This document shows, piece by piece, positions 33,767 to 44,856 of a stretch of DNA of 64,000 bases. A program made the translations under genes and the position numbers. The stretch lies in NCBI GenBank assembly GCA_900208305.1, contig OAPG01000006.1, positions 620,001 through 684,000 on the forward strand, written 5' to 3'. Each line of letters opens with the position of its first letter. The stretch's first letter is position 1. The notes beneath the pieces were generated by a model. The model saw nothing but the letters and a program-made list of their open reading frames with translations, did not search any database and was not told the origin of the DNA. Origin of the DNA: Melanopsichium pennsylvanicum. Taxonomy: Eukaryota > Basidiomycota > Ustilaginomycetes > Ustilaginales.

Positions 33767-35384
33767 GACTGCAAGGGTACCAGTGCCGGCTGTAACAAGG
33801 TCAAGCGCGGACGAAGAAGGATCTTGCAAGGCAAAGCTCTGTTGTTTGATGCACGTGCGTCTGTGTCAAGTCTACCAGAGTCTTGACCGGAGCGGGACGA
33901 GGTTGTTCAGCTGGTGGAAGGCAAGGTCGGAGAAGCTGTGCGCTGCAAGGGGCTTCGCGTATTAAGCTCCACAAACAAAGGACCCTCCGTGTCAGACTCT
34001 TGTAAATCGTTAAGGAAACCGGCTTGGCTGTGGTCCCACGGACTGTCTGTCGACGGCTAGGCTCTAAGCTGATGGTCTAGACGTGAAAAGATGCTGGCAA
34101 TGTCAAGTCGAGGCTGACAAGGGCGACTTAAGGTTGGCAAGGGTGGATGAAAGTAGAGCTCGAACCAGTCGAGGCTTGATCAGCGAGAAATTGGGTTGTG
34201 AAAGGAGAAAGAACCGCAGAGAAAGAGAGAGGACGAAAATAAGCTCCAAAAAGATAGAGTTTGAGAGTTGAGAAGTGAAGAAGAAGGCTTGCAAGTGTCA
34301 AAGAACAAAATAAAAGATTGGCGAACAACGTTGGGATGGTGGGAGTACGGAAGCAAGTGTCGACTCTGGTCACTCGGGAGTTTCATTCAAGCATTGACAG
34401 CTCTGGACCTTCGCTGATTGCACTTTGTCTGGGTACACCGACGATCAGGGACATAGCATCTGGGACAAGCGATCAAAAAAGGACGGATCGCTCATGCTTG
34501 AGTTCGGTAGATTCAGCAGGCTGCCAAGTCTCGAAGGAGGAAGCTACTGCAAGCACGGGTGGGTGCTTCGATCAACCTGGCTGCAGCTTGAAAGGCTTCG
34601 ATGACGATATTGGCTGCCCCTTGTCTATTGCGAGACAGATTGTGAAGGAAAAGGTGCTATCAGGGTAATGTCATCGACGAGAGGTCACCGTGAGACTGTG
34701 TAGGGGGCGAGAATCTCGTTCAACCGCGACAGGCATATGAAGCTCAATTAGGATGAAACGTAGGAGCTCCATGAAGGACAGCAAGAAGAGCCAGGAGAGT
34801 AGACAGGCGGCTTGTGGCATGTACAGATTTGCGCTTGGACGGTGCAGCGGTGCAACAACTACATGAGACATTCAATGTGCTTCGTCGAGCAGCTGCGGCA
34901 CGTCCCAGCACGCTCTGCGTTGTATGTCACGCCACAATCAAGGTTTCGCACCTTTGAAACGTTGTTTGACAGCTATAGAGCAGCTTGGAGCGACAAATTG
35001 GCAATTCATACATGCGCAGTCCCTCAGACCAGTCTCGATACCGCACAAAACCTGAGTGTGGACAGAGGCGCAACAGCATCGACTTGCAGTCCGTACACAA
35101 CACTGAGACAGGCAGTATGTGACACGTCTGGACCCTGAGGTGGTTGACACATCTGATGATACATATCGAAATCGGTGATTTTGAGACGGTCTTTGTCGGC
35201 CGGACACTTTTCTCCCCTCTTGAAGCAGATGTGTCGCGTCGGGACTGGCTCTAGAAGCCCATTCGGCGCCGGCACCTGGCTTGAGGCAGGATAAAGAATC
35301 GTGAGCTTACGTGCGAGGTCGACCATCGTCAGAAAGGCAAGCTTTGACCGGCCCATCTGCACCGACGGGTCGATGACGCAGGAT

Positions 35385-35423
35385 CAGTTTGTGGCACTGA
35401 GAGCAGTTTGTGGCACTGAGAGC
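35385..35423. repeat. Two copies of a 19-bp unit
   Basis: CAGTTTGTGGCACTGAGAG occurs twice back to back, with a partial third start (CAGCTTG). Simple local duplication. Confidence 0.85.
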
Positions 35424-37113
35424 AGCTTGCGTGTTGTTTTTGGCTCGACAGAGTTTGAAGTCGCCGGATCCCGTTTCGAGAAACGCCGTGATCATCGTCA
35501 TGGTGGGCACGCTACCGTCCAGGTGATGGCTTGTATGCAAGGGGCTGGGCGAAAGGGGACGCCCAGCTTGTCGTATAACTGTGACTGTTTCCCTGGCCCG
35601 CTAGATTCATGGAACGGCATCGAGTCGAACAATGAAATGGGGTGGACGCCTCTCACGCCTCTCGTGGGAGCAACTCGCTTGCTGCCCCTCCTTGCTGCTG
35701 GGCTGCTACCTTGATCTTGTAGCGAGCATCACGACCCGTGTACAGTTCACGTGTCACGCTAATCGCCTTCGGCTGTATTCAAAGCATCACACGACGGTTT
35801 TGCAGCGCAAAGTCCCTTGCGTGTACGTTGATGCATTCCATCGAGCTCGAGTGTGCTTCCGTATCAGAGTCAGGAATATGCACTTTATGCAATAGCCGTG
35901 CATCGGTGGCACATTCGTCAGGTATAGGGAGACAAATCAGTATTTGCTATATTGTAGGATGTGCACATGCTTGTCATGGCGGGGGGGGTGAAAGCTATTC
36001 GTATAAGCGGGTCCGATGGAATTCATCGTGGTGTCCGTGCGTGGCTGTTACCAAGCTAACGATACAGAGTAGTCAGCCAGGCCAATTCATGGTTTTCCGT
36101 GCCGCTTTTTTGACATTTCTTTTCGAATATTTTCATAAAGGAAATCCTGATGTCGACTAATTTCGCACAAGATGATCTCCGCCTTCCTTCAGACTCGATG
36201 CTTTTCAGAGAAAACATTAGAGCATAGCGATCCCAGCCGCGGGCTATGCCAATCGAAGAAGGAGCCCTGTTCCAAAGTTTGCCTCGAAGAACAGTCCGGA
36301 AGAGCGTACTGTACGCTGTGCCCGCCACCGGTTGCCTCTCTTCGGAATGATCCGAGCAACAGAGCCCGACGGTACCGTGTTCCGAATCGGGAAAGGCATC
36401 GGTCTCCTCTTGCACACCTGGAATCAGATTTCCAAATATCGCCTGCCCTATCGACCGAGATGTGTACATAGACACAACACAGCATAGCAGAAAACAACAA
36501 ACATATAAAATTGCAGGCAAGATGGTCAAGACCCATGAGGCCTTTGAGCTCGATGGAGGCTCCCGGCTCGCCGTGAAAGGGTGCCGGTCGAGCGCAGGAC
36601 GAGCGGCAAAGGAAGGAAACAACAGGGTGCGAGAATTCTGAGGAAGGACAGCAAAGAGGAGGTGCCTTGGCTGAAAAGAGATGGTGCAAGAGAGAGGAAA
36701 GGCACGAAGCGGCGGGAAAGAAAGCACATTAGCGTGCACGCTAATCGGCCGATAATTTTACCCATGACACGCACGCCTTCCTTTATACCACGTGATGCAC
36801 AGCCACCCGCTGCCAAGCCTCTGTTCTGTACTGTACTGTACTACAAATTTACTGTATGATCTTTTCAGTTGAAACACATACCATATCAACGGACCAGTGT
36901 GAGTTCTTGCGATAGGAACGAGACAAACAAGACATTACACGAAATCGGATCGGGCTATGGATGAGGGGCGAGGGTGAAGATGTTCGGCCGCTTGGTCCGG
37001 CCACATCCGGTTACCAGGCAACAGCGGCTTTCAAATCGCTCCGGAAAACTCCACACAAGCTCGTGTCCCCCACGCACAGGTCAGAACCGCGTCGGGAACT
37101 GACTATGCTCAGA

Positions 37114-37140
37114 CCCGCTCTTTTTGGCTTTCAGAGCGGG
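37114..37140. promoter_or_regulatory. 8-bp inverted repeat upstream of the FBPase gene
   Basis: CCCGCTCT, 11-nt gap, AGAGCGGG, about 330 bp before the FBPase start. The symmetry could be a binding site for a dimeric factor or a hairpin. No known consensus is matched with confidence. Confidence 0.3.
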
Positions 37141-37466
37141 CTATACTGGACTGTTATTTACAGTACAGAACGCTGGTCTTGCGACTTGGCGGACCTAATG
37201 CGAGTGAACCCTCGGGGACAGCGACAGAGCAGTGTACATGGCCCCGTGATCCATCATTTAACCGGTGCAATCCAAAGCAACATAGAACATCACATCTCAG
37301 CACTCTGGCCACTACGTCGGACCTGTCCGGAAGCGCACCAAGCTCGAACTCCTCATACAATTCACAGATAACCAAACACATTGCTGCCGTTGCCTCGTCA
37401 CTGTCCATCTCACCACGATCATCATCTTCCCCGTTAGACAGCAATCACCCGCATTCAAACGACAAG

Positions 37467-38993
37467 ATGGGCGCCCAAGATTACTCTCCTCCTGCTACCG
37501 ACATCATCACCCTCACACGTCATGTCTTGACGGAAGGCTTCAAGCGCAGGGAAGAAAGCGCCGCTAGTGGTGACCTCACCATCCTGCTCAGCTCCCTTCA
37601 GACCACTTGGTGAGATGTGTTCAACGGAGGCATAGACCGTACCTCTGCTGGTCCAACGACCTCCCTCTTCGAATGTTCACGCTGACGCCCTTTTCGTCCC
37701 TCTGTCCGCATCTCCTCAGCAAATTCATCGAAAGCAATGTGCGAAAAGCTAGCTTGATCAACCTGTGAGTGCATTCGACCTCAACTTGTTCCCAGACATT
37801 TTCTACCATCGCAACTGCTGACATCTATGTACCGCTACTGCTTCTGTGATCACCAACAACGCGCAAACAGGATCGGTGCTGCTGGTAACACAAACGTTCA
37901 GGGCGAAGACCAGAAGAAGCTCGACGTTCTCTCCAATGAAATCATGATAAACGCACTCCGGGCTTCAGGCAAGACCGCCGTATTGGTATCAGAGGAGGAC
38001 GACGAGGCCATTTTTGTGGGCGAGAAGCAGGAAGGCGTCACATTCGAGCCGACCAAAGGCAAATACTGCGTCGTGTTTGACCCATTGGATGGCTCCAGCA
38101 ACATCGATGCCGGTGTCAACATTGGTACCATCTTTGGTATCTATCTCGTCAAAGATGGCTCCAAGGGCACTCTCGAGGACGTGCTCCGACCGGGTCGCGA
38201 GATGGTGGCTGCAGGCTACTGCATGTACGGCTCCTCGGCCAACTTGGTTTTGACAACCGGTGACGGTGTCAACGGATACACCCTTGACAATCAGATTGGC
38301 GAGTTCATCCTCACCCACCCCAACATTCGCCTGCCAAACCGTGGCAAGATCTACTCGATCAACGAGGGCAACAGCATGTACTATCACGAGCCCGTTCTCA
38401 AGTACCTCGACAGCATCAAGTTCCCCAAGGGCGAAGGCGCCAAGCCCTACTCTGCTCGATACATCGGTTCTATGGTTGCTGACGTCCACCGAACATTGCT
38501 CTACGGAGGCATCTTTGGCTACCCCGACGACAAGAAGTCGAAGTCCGGAAAGCTCCGTCTGCTCTACGAGGCTTTCCCGATGGCCTTCCTCACTGAACAG
38601 GTAAGTCTCTCAAAACCTACGCTGGCCAAAATGCTATCACAGAGGCCAACATGCTCCTCGGCTGATGGCGTTCAACGTCGCTGACACCCGCATCCCCTGT
38701 AACTCCCTGCGACTTTCCTCTTCCGACAGGCTGGTGGTCTTGCAACCACAGGAAAGGAGCGCATACTCGACATCCAGCCCACTAACATTCACCAGCGCTG
38801 CCCTGTTTTCCTCGGATCGAAAGATGACGTTGAGGATCTGTGAGTATAGAAACCGCGAAATTACACCGGCAGGAAGATTCGATGCATCCTGGAAGGTCGA
38901 AGGAATACAATTCACTGACACCATTTGCCTCTGCTTTGCCTCCCTGGGAATAATCATGCGACTTTGACCAACAGCATCAAGTGCTATCAGTAG
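37467..38993 (+). CDS. fbp1: Fructose-1,6-bisphosphatase
   Basis: Five exons: 37467-37609, 37720-37764, 37871-38600, 38730-38839 and 38975-38993, giving 348 aa, normal for the family. Introns are 110, 106, 129 and 135 bp. The metal and phosphate site [10 protein letters not shown] is present, as are the GEFILTHPN block and [19 protein letters not shown]. Splicing joins TG+C (Cys) at the first junction, CT+G (Leu) at the second and CT+C (Leu) at the fourth, where a 19-nt last exon adds IKCYQ and the stop. Without that exon translation stops at a TGA within the donor. The enzyme removes the 1-phosphate in gluconeogenesis in the cytosol. The mature N-terminus is Gly (MGAQD), not the Pro that marks yeast Fbp1 for GID degradation. 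Confidence 0.95.
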
Positions 38994-40213
38994 CAGAAAC
39001 AACAAGTCATACAGCGCAATCAGGATGCGCATATAGCACTGACGCAATTTAAAACATGGATTTCCTGCTGCAACAAGGATGATCCTGTCCGTGTCGTTTG
39101 CATCGATCTTCAGACCAGCCAACTCTGTATCCGCTGTGACCATCAACACGGCAAATATCTTCAGTTTGCTTCACATTGCAATTGAAGCTTGATCCCCAAC
39201 ACTTCTGACCCTGCAATGGCAGCCGCAGTCTTAATGACAGTTAACAGCACCCTGAGCAGTATCTTCTACAGAATGTAATGACGAAAAAGTTTGATCACGA
39301 CAAGCTGCAGCAGAAGCTGGCAATGGGATGCATTCAGCCCTTTCGAAGCAGAGCAGCCAACAATGTATCAGATGCCATCCTTTGCCACCAAATGAACGAA
39401 TGCTCCTACGAGGCTTAGCATAGCCAAGTGGCAATGAATGTGAAGCCAAATGTGTTGAGCTGGCATGCTGGCTACTTGGATCATTGCTTTTCTGATCATC
39501 CAATCCAATGATACCAGAAATCATGCTGATGGTGAAGCCAGGCACTCAATCAACAATTGTGCCTCAAATCTGAACAAATGAGGCAGATCAGCTGGCAAGA
39601 CTGGATTGCATGCCATCATGAAGAATGGAAATCTCTTGAGAATGGGTCAACACAGGCATTTTTTTTTTCTTTTTCGCAAGTGCTGAAACTGCAACATTGA
39701 CATGTACCGCCATCTTCGACAGATCATGGAACAGACTGAAGAACAACGACAGAAGAAGCGCAAGGTAACGGCAATCACGTCACACCACGGCGACAAAAGC
39801 TCTGATCTCAGTGAGGAGGATGAACAGAGTTCTGCTTGTAATCACGACTTCCCTGACTCATGCCCTTCACATTCGAACATACAAGTGCGAAACACACAGG
39901 AACAGAACAACTGAAGTTATTGAATGAGAAAATACAATTGTGGCATTGATAGCGACGCATACGCCTGAATGTAATGGACAAAGGTGCATAAGAAGCCTTT
40001 TTATATGTGAAAGAAAAGTGACGAGTGCCACTGCCAATGCCTGGCTACCGTGCCGATCGAGGCCTAGCTGATAATAAGACTCACCCGACCGCAGGACAGG
40101 TTTGCCTCGAGGAACCAAGTAGACTTTACTTTGCCCCCCTCGACATTTTTTTTTTTAAAATGATGCGGAAGAAAGATGCCAAGGTACCACAACGAAAGCT
40201 ATGCAGCTCGCAA
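38994..40213. other. Intergenic between convergent FBPase and eS4 genes, with a CpG-free block
   Basis: 1.2 kb. From 39411 to 39674 I find no CpG at all in 264 bp, and the block ends in a T-rich run (TTTTTTTTTTCTTTTT at about 39659-39674). This resembles the CpG-poor relict at 7.4-8.4 kb. A 70-codon plus frame (39702-39914) rich in charged residues overlaps the far end and matches nothing I know. Confidence 0.5.
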
Positions 40214-41907
40214 TTACTGGCCACGGGCCTCCTTCTGTCGGCGACGCTGGTCACGCTCCTCAGTGATGGTGAGCTTGACACCACCGCCGCGGGGCATCGA
40301 GATCATGGGCTTGCCCTCGGAACCGATGACGAAAACGTTGCCAAGACGGGTGGAAAAGTCACGGCCGAGGACGTCGCGGATGTGGACAATGTCGAATCCA
40401 CCGAGGTGACGCTCCTTGCCGGTGATGACACCGGAACGACCCATGTTACGGCCGCCGGTGACCATTACGGTGGCACCAGTGTCAAAGGTGACAAAGTCGA
40501 GGATCTTCTGAGACTCGATGTCGAATCGGACAGTGTCGTTGACCTTGATGGTGGGGTCGGGGTATCGGATGGTGCGGCCGTCGTGGGTGACAATGTGGGG
40601 GACGCCGCGTGCGCCGAGCTGCACCTTCTTAACCTTGAGGAGCTTGTAGGTGGCCTCCTCGGCGGTGATGCGGTGGACGATGAAGCGACCCTTAACGTCG
40701 TAGAGGATGCGGAAGTGCTCGCCGGACTTTTCGATGGAGATGACGTCCTGGAAGCCGGTGGGGTAGGTGGGGTCAGTGCGAACCTTGCCGTCAATCTTGA
40801 TGAGACGCTGAGCGGTGATGGCGTTGACCTCGCGGCCGGTGAGGGCGTACTTCAATCGGTTGCGGAGGAGGATCTGTGGAGGAATGGAGCATAAGGAGGT
40901 CAGGAATTGCAGTGGAAGAAGAGTCGACCAAGCAAAGAAGCATCACGAAGTCGTCAGGGAACATGATTGAGTGCACCTAGTCACATTACAGACCTAATCT
41001 GCAATCAACGAACGCTGATCCCGCTGCAACAAAATCGTCCACCGTCAAAGAGCGCCCCAAGAAGCGAGAATGTTTCGCTATCTGCGCGATCTTCGCAAAC
41101 TGGGTCCTCTCCCCTTTCTTCCCTTTCATGCACAAATTTCTTGTACGATAGCAACTGGCAGTGTTGAAATCTGTTCCACATTTCTCTCTCTCTCTCTTCA
41201 TGTCCGTTTTGTTGACGCCGAGACAAGTTTGTCATTTGCTGCATTAATTGTATCCCTGTCGATGCTAGTATGTCATCTGTCACTGAACGCCGTGTCCTGA
41301 ACATGTCACCTTAGGTTCCTATGCGAATCATGTCACGTCTCCTGATTCAACATGAATGTCCCAGTCGATGCGTAGCAAGTCTTTCTGATAATCCTTTCCG
41401 ATGTTTTGCTGAATGTAATGATACTTACGACCAAAGGAAGAGCCTCACGGAGCTTGTGGGGACCGTTGGAAGGTCGGGGGGCGTAAGTGCCGGACAGCTT
41501 GTCCAGCATCCACGAAGAGGGAGCGTTCAGGCGCTTAAGGTGGTGCTTGGGGCCGCGAACCACTACAAGATGAAAAAGGAGCAAAGAGCGGGTCGTAGAA
41601 TGATGTCGATGTTGGTGCAAAAAGATCGTCAAATGTGAGTTTCAGATCCTTGTCATCCTCTCTTCATCGCTGGGATGGCCTCGTCGAGCATCCCCTATAA
41701 CAGCAACGGCATCCTAAACATGGAATCATGTCGCTCAAACTTCAACTTGGTCTGCCATGTCGTTCGATGATGTATATCCACCAATGTCAATGTTGAACTT
41801 TCTGCCAAAGCGAACGCTGAAACCTGCACTGTCTTCTATGCTGATATGCTGTGCTCGGGATGCCGTGCTGAGACGAAGAATGATGCTGTATGTATGGACT
41901 ACTTACT
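40214..41907 (-). CDS. rps4: 40S ribosomal protein eS4 (Rps4)
   Basis: Coding exons on the minus strand: the A of the start codon at 41907 (end of a 5' UTR exon), 41562-41429 and 40873-40214. The introns are 344 and 555 bp with GTAAGT donors and TAG or CAG acceptors. The product is 264 aa, normal for eS4. It begins [20 protein letters not shown], continues [35 protein letters not shown] (an S4-type RNA-binding segment), [15 protein letters not shown] and ends [10 protein letters not shown]. The start codon is inferred to be A|TG across the first junction, because no ATG precedes VRGPKHH in the exon and the upstream exon ends CTTCAAGA|GTAAGT. The protein is a core small-subunit component. Long introns could host snoRNAs; none was recognised. 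Confidence 0.93.
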
Positions 41908-42672
41908 CTTGAAGTATTGCTATGGGATCTTGAAGGATGTTGGTGACAAGGTTGGATCGCGAGGAGATGAACGACTTGGACTGGCAGCGACTCGGAGCGG
42001 GTTAATTTGTGCCAGGTTTCCAGTCTCGATTCAGGCTTGGCTGGAGGCACCACCACAGGCTGGCTGGCTGCTTCCAGGAGTTGGCCTCATGTGTCGCCCG
42101 AAATTCTCAACCTCTCACGTCTGCTCCTGACAGCCACTCGAATTTTGGCTCTCGTGGGACAGCGTACAATTTTTACAGTTTTGATCCGCTATGCACGTGA
42201 TGTACATGATGCATCTACAGTATCTCTATTTTCAAAAGGAACTCTTTCGAAGACCTAACACAAATACCGTCACTGAAATATCTTGTTTTCCCTCACATTC
42301 AGCCAAATCGGTCAGGGTGCCGATCTGAGAGCTAGATCTTTCCGAATGTTGCCACGTGTGACACTCATAGCGTGAGCCTTTAGCATCAATCATTGGCCGC
42401 GGTCTTCACAATTACAAAGAAGCTCGCCGGGCCATGCCTCTTGTGTCGGTTAAGGGCACTTCAAAAGCTGGATGCATTCTCTTCTGCCAAGCTGATTCCG
42501 TTTCGCTTGGCAGAGGTTCTGTTTCGCAAGAGGAAAACGACACACAAGGGCATGAAATTGGAAAACTAGATTCAACAAGATTACAGGACAAAATAAAGAA
42601 GCATTGGTATGGTACGGTAAATTATGTTCGATATGGTATAATTTGAAGCGCGGAAATCTATTGAGCAGCTGT
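41908..42672. promoter_or_regulatory. eS4 promoter side and HMG gene 3' side
   Basis: 765 bp between two minus-strand genes. The part next to 41908 must hold the 5' UTR exon and promoter of the eS4 gene, whose extent is unknown. Short open frames here overlap and match nothing. Confidence 0.5.
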
Positions 42673-44856
42673 TCAAGCATCGACGGGACGAGTCGCACGG
42701 GTGAAAGAGTTGGCAGCCCTCTGACCGTCGGAAGAAACCATGTTACCAGCATAGTACTGGGTGGATCGGAACGGCGCAGATCCACACGAGCCACGCAGCG
42801 AAGTTCGACGCTCGACGGCTGGCGACACTGCCTTGCTGGCACTGGCGCGTCGATGGGTGTGCTCAGACTCGGATGCTAAGGGCTGCTGAAGCGAAAGCTC
42901 GGCATTGAGCGAACAGAGGATCTGCTGCACGATCCTCGAGTTGCGCTCGCCACGCTCGGAATCAGCGTCCTTGCCGAGTGCCAGCAGCACAGCTCGCTCC
43001 ACCGACGTTTCGAGCGACGATCTGATCTGCGTCGTCTTTTCTGCCTCTCGCTGATCGTGTTCTTCCGACGACGGTGCCACCAAGGAATCGCTCGTGGGAT
43101 GCCCCATTTTGCTTCGACGCCTCTTTATGCTAGCCCAGTCACGTGCCGCGACCGCCAAGGTGCTTCCCGAGAACGACGGTCGTGGACTCGACGATCGACG
43201 TGGGCAAGTGGCGGAATTGTGGAGGTCACTTCTTAAAGCTTGCGGGAGCAAGGGGGCTGGCTCGCAACCTTCGCCCTCGAGCAAAGGGTCGAAGGCAAAG
43301 GACGTATCGGACTGCGGCAATTCACCTGCCGATACCTCGAGGCCAGCCGCTCTCGCTGTTGGGTCGAAGAGCTCAACATCCGCCATACGGCTGTCCGAGG
43401 TCACGAGGGCACGCGCATCCTCTACGCGCGCATTGCTTTCCGAATCAAACGATCCGATTCTTCGACCCGCGACCGAGCCAGATCGTGCGAGCGAGCTGCG
43501 TCTCCTCATGTCTTGGAACGAGGCATTCATGGGTGAGATCAGCATCGACTCGTTGCCGTACTCGTAAGCCCATGGATGAAAAAAGCCACGGAACGAACCG
43601 GAGCTTGGTGTCGAAGGGAAAGCCGTGCGAGGTCGAGTCGTGGCATTCCTATTGAGATCAAAGGATCGCGGCGACGGAAGCGACTGGTCGTCGTACGAGC
43701 CGAGCTGCCACGTGTTGGGAATCGGTGGAGGCTGTGCTCGACGACTTTTCCAGGTGGGAGCTGGCATAGCTGCAGAGAGGACCTCCGAAGTCAAGCTTTC
43801 CTGCCTGTCGAGCGGACCATCGCCCAGCTGCACTTCGAAGCAGGGCAACTCAAAAGGAGGTGGTGGAGAACAAGGCGGCAAGATAGGCACCGGCGAGGCT
43901 CTGCGTTCCGAAGCCTGCTCCACCTCGGCACGCAGAGCTTGGCCTTGTTCGATCGAAGGCGATGTCAAGCGGAACGATTCAGGTGAAGGCACAGCCATCG
44001 CTTCCGTACCAGCTTTGGAGCTGGGTGAGCTCGAAGGCGATGGGTGCAAGAAAACGGTCTCGAGCATTTGGTCCGCAGCGATGGGCTCGACCCTAGGGCT
44101 TTTGATCACCTTGGCACGCTTGCGAGGGGTTTTCTCGTTTTCTGCAGGTCGCGTCGCCTCGCGTGTCCTTTTTGCGGCCTTGGCCGACCCCGACCGGACA
44201 ACGACGCCTTCCTTGCCCTGCGCCTTGAGGATGATATCGGCGATCTCCTGACACTCATCCTCGCCGTTCTCAAGCTTTTTAACCTTGCGCTTGCAAACCG
44301 CGTTGCGGCGGGTAGTAGGTTGATACCTATAGTCGGGATGGAGTTGCTTATGCCTCTCTTTTTCCTCACGGGCGATCCGTTCATAGTGAGCTCGTTCCTC
44401 GGGTGACAGACTCTTCCACATGTGTGCGATGATACGACTAATGTTGCGATGGTCGTGCTCTACTTCTTTAGGTATGAGCTTTTGCGAGACGGTGTGGGAT
44501 CGAAAGATGATGTACGCGTTGCGGGGCCGCTTGATGTGATTGGGTGGCGTCTTTTTGGCATGCGACACACCTGGACGCTTGGACGGAGGCAGATTCTGAA
44601 TTCTTTCCATCTCTTCAGCGTCGTCGTCCTCAAAGCCTGTAAAGAGGGAGGCGGCCAGAGTGGCGTCTTTCTTTGGAAATGAGATGGACTGGAAAAGAGG
44701 AGCTGTTGCCTCTTCTTGTGACAGAGAGCGCTTGATTTGAGCATCGTGTTGAGCAGAGCTGCCGGCGAGCTCCACATTGGTGGACCAGCCATCGAAAAAG
44801 TTCACGCTAGCATGGTCGTGATCTCTGCCCTCGATTGCGCTCGCGAGGCCCCTCAT
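42673..44856 (-). CDS. HMG-box (MATA-type) transcription factor
   Basis: A single-exon 727-aa protein from the first ATG at 44856. The HMG box spans about 108-178 (HIKRPRNAYIIFRSH, NISRIIAHMWKSLSPEERAHYERIAREE, HPDYRYQPTTRR), of the sequence-specific MATA/Sox-like type with the IKRPRNAY start. A basic region follows (KRKVKKLENGED, then KRTREATR and PRKRAKVIK, possible nuclear localisation). The remaining 450 residues are low-complexity, rich in Ser and Pro. Smut fungi have several such factors, including the pheromone response factor Prf1 and Rop1, but I cannot say which, if any, this is. It should bind DNA in the nucleus. Confidence 0.85.
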   Translation of the reverse strand: MRGLASAIEGRDHDHASVNFFDGWSTNVELAGSSAQHDAQIKRSLSQEEATAPLFQSISFPKKDATLAASLFTGFEDDDAEEMERIQNLPPSKRPGVSHAKKTPPNHIKRPRNAYIIFRSHTVSQKLIPKEVEHDHRNISRIIAHMWKSLSPEERAHYERIAREEKERHKQLHPDYRYQPTTRRNAVCKRKVKKLENGEDECQEIADIILKAQGKEGVVVRSGSAKAAKRTREATRPAENEKTPRKRAKVIKSPRVEPIAADQMLETVFLHPSPSSSPSSKAGTEAMAVPSPESFRLTSPSIEQGQALRAEVEQASERRASPVPILPPCSPPPPFELPCFEVQLGDGPLDRQESLTSEVLSAAMPAPTWKSRRAQPPPIPNTWQLGSYDDQSLPSPRSFDLNRNATTRPRTAFPSTPSSGSFRGFFHPWAYEYGNESMLISPMNASFQDMRRRSSLARSGSVAGRRIGSFDSESNARVEDARALVTSDSRMADVELFDPTARAAGLEVSAGELPQSDTSFAFDPLLEGEGCEPAPLLPQALRSDLHNSATCPRRSSSPRPSFSGSTLAVAARDWASIKRRRSKMGHPTSDSLVAPSSEEHDQREAEKTTQIRSSLETSVERAVLLALGKDADSERGERNSRIVQQILCSLNAELSLQQPLASESEHTHRRASASKAVSPAVERRTSLRGSCGSAPFRSTQYYAGNMVSSDGQRAANSFTRATRPVDA

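Larger units (their letters stand above)
28292..37466. other. 9.2-kb stretch with no recognisable gene
   Basis: Divergent upstream region of the Pcl-like cyclin (-) and FBPase (+). The longest frame is 227 codons (36739-36056, minus; one hydrophobic segment) and none resembles a known family or shows clear splice-linked continuation. The cyclin-proximal kilobase is strongly pyrimidine-rich on the cyclin strand, as expected for a promoter and 5' UTR. The rest has ordinary CpG content, so it is not a CpG-mutated transposon. It contains a G-rich tandem tract (33532-33570), a 28-bp duplication (33715-33766) and a 19-bp duplication (35385-35423). Long non-coding transcripts or extended regulatory DNA are possible. 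Confidence 0.6.

Noticed and set aside
36056..36739. 227-codon minus frame with one hydrophobic segment in the gene-free region
   Set aside because: No recognisable domain and composition like its surroundings; a frame this long can occur by chance in this GC content.
40025..40894. 289-codon plus-strand frame over the eS4 gene
   Set aside because: Antisense shadow of the eS4 last exon, with low-complexity Val/Gly/Asp content.
43094..44251. Several plus-strand frames over the HMG gene
   Set aside because: They overlap one another and lie opposite a single long coding frame with an HMG box.
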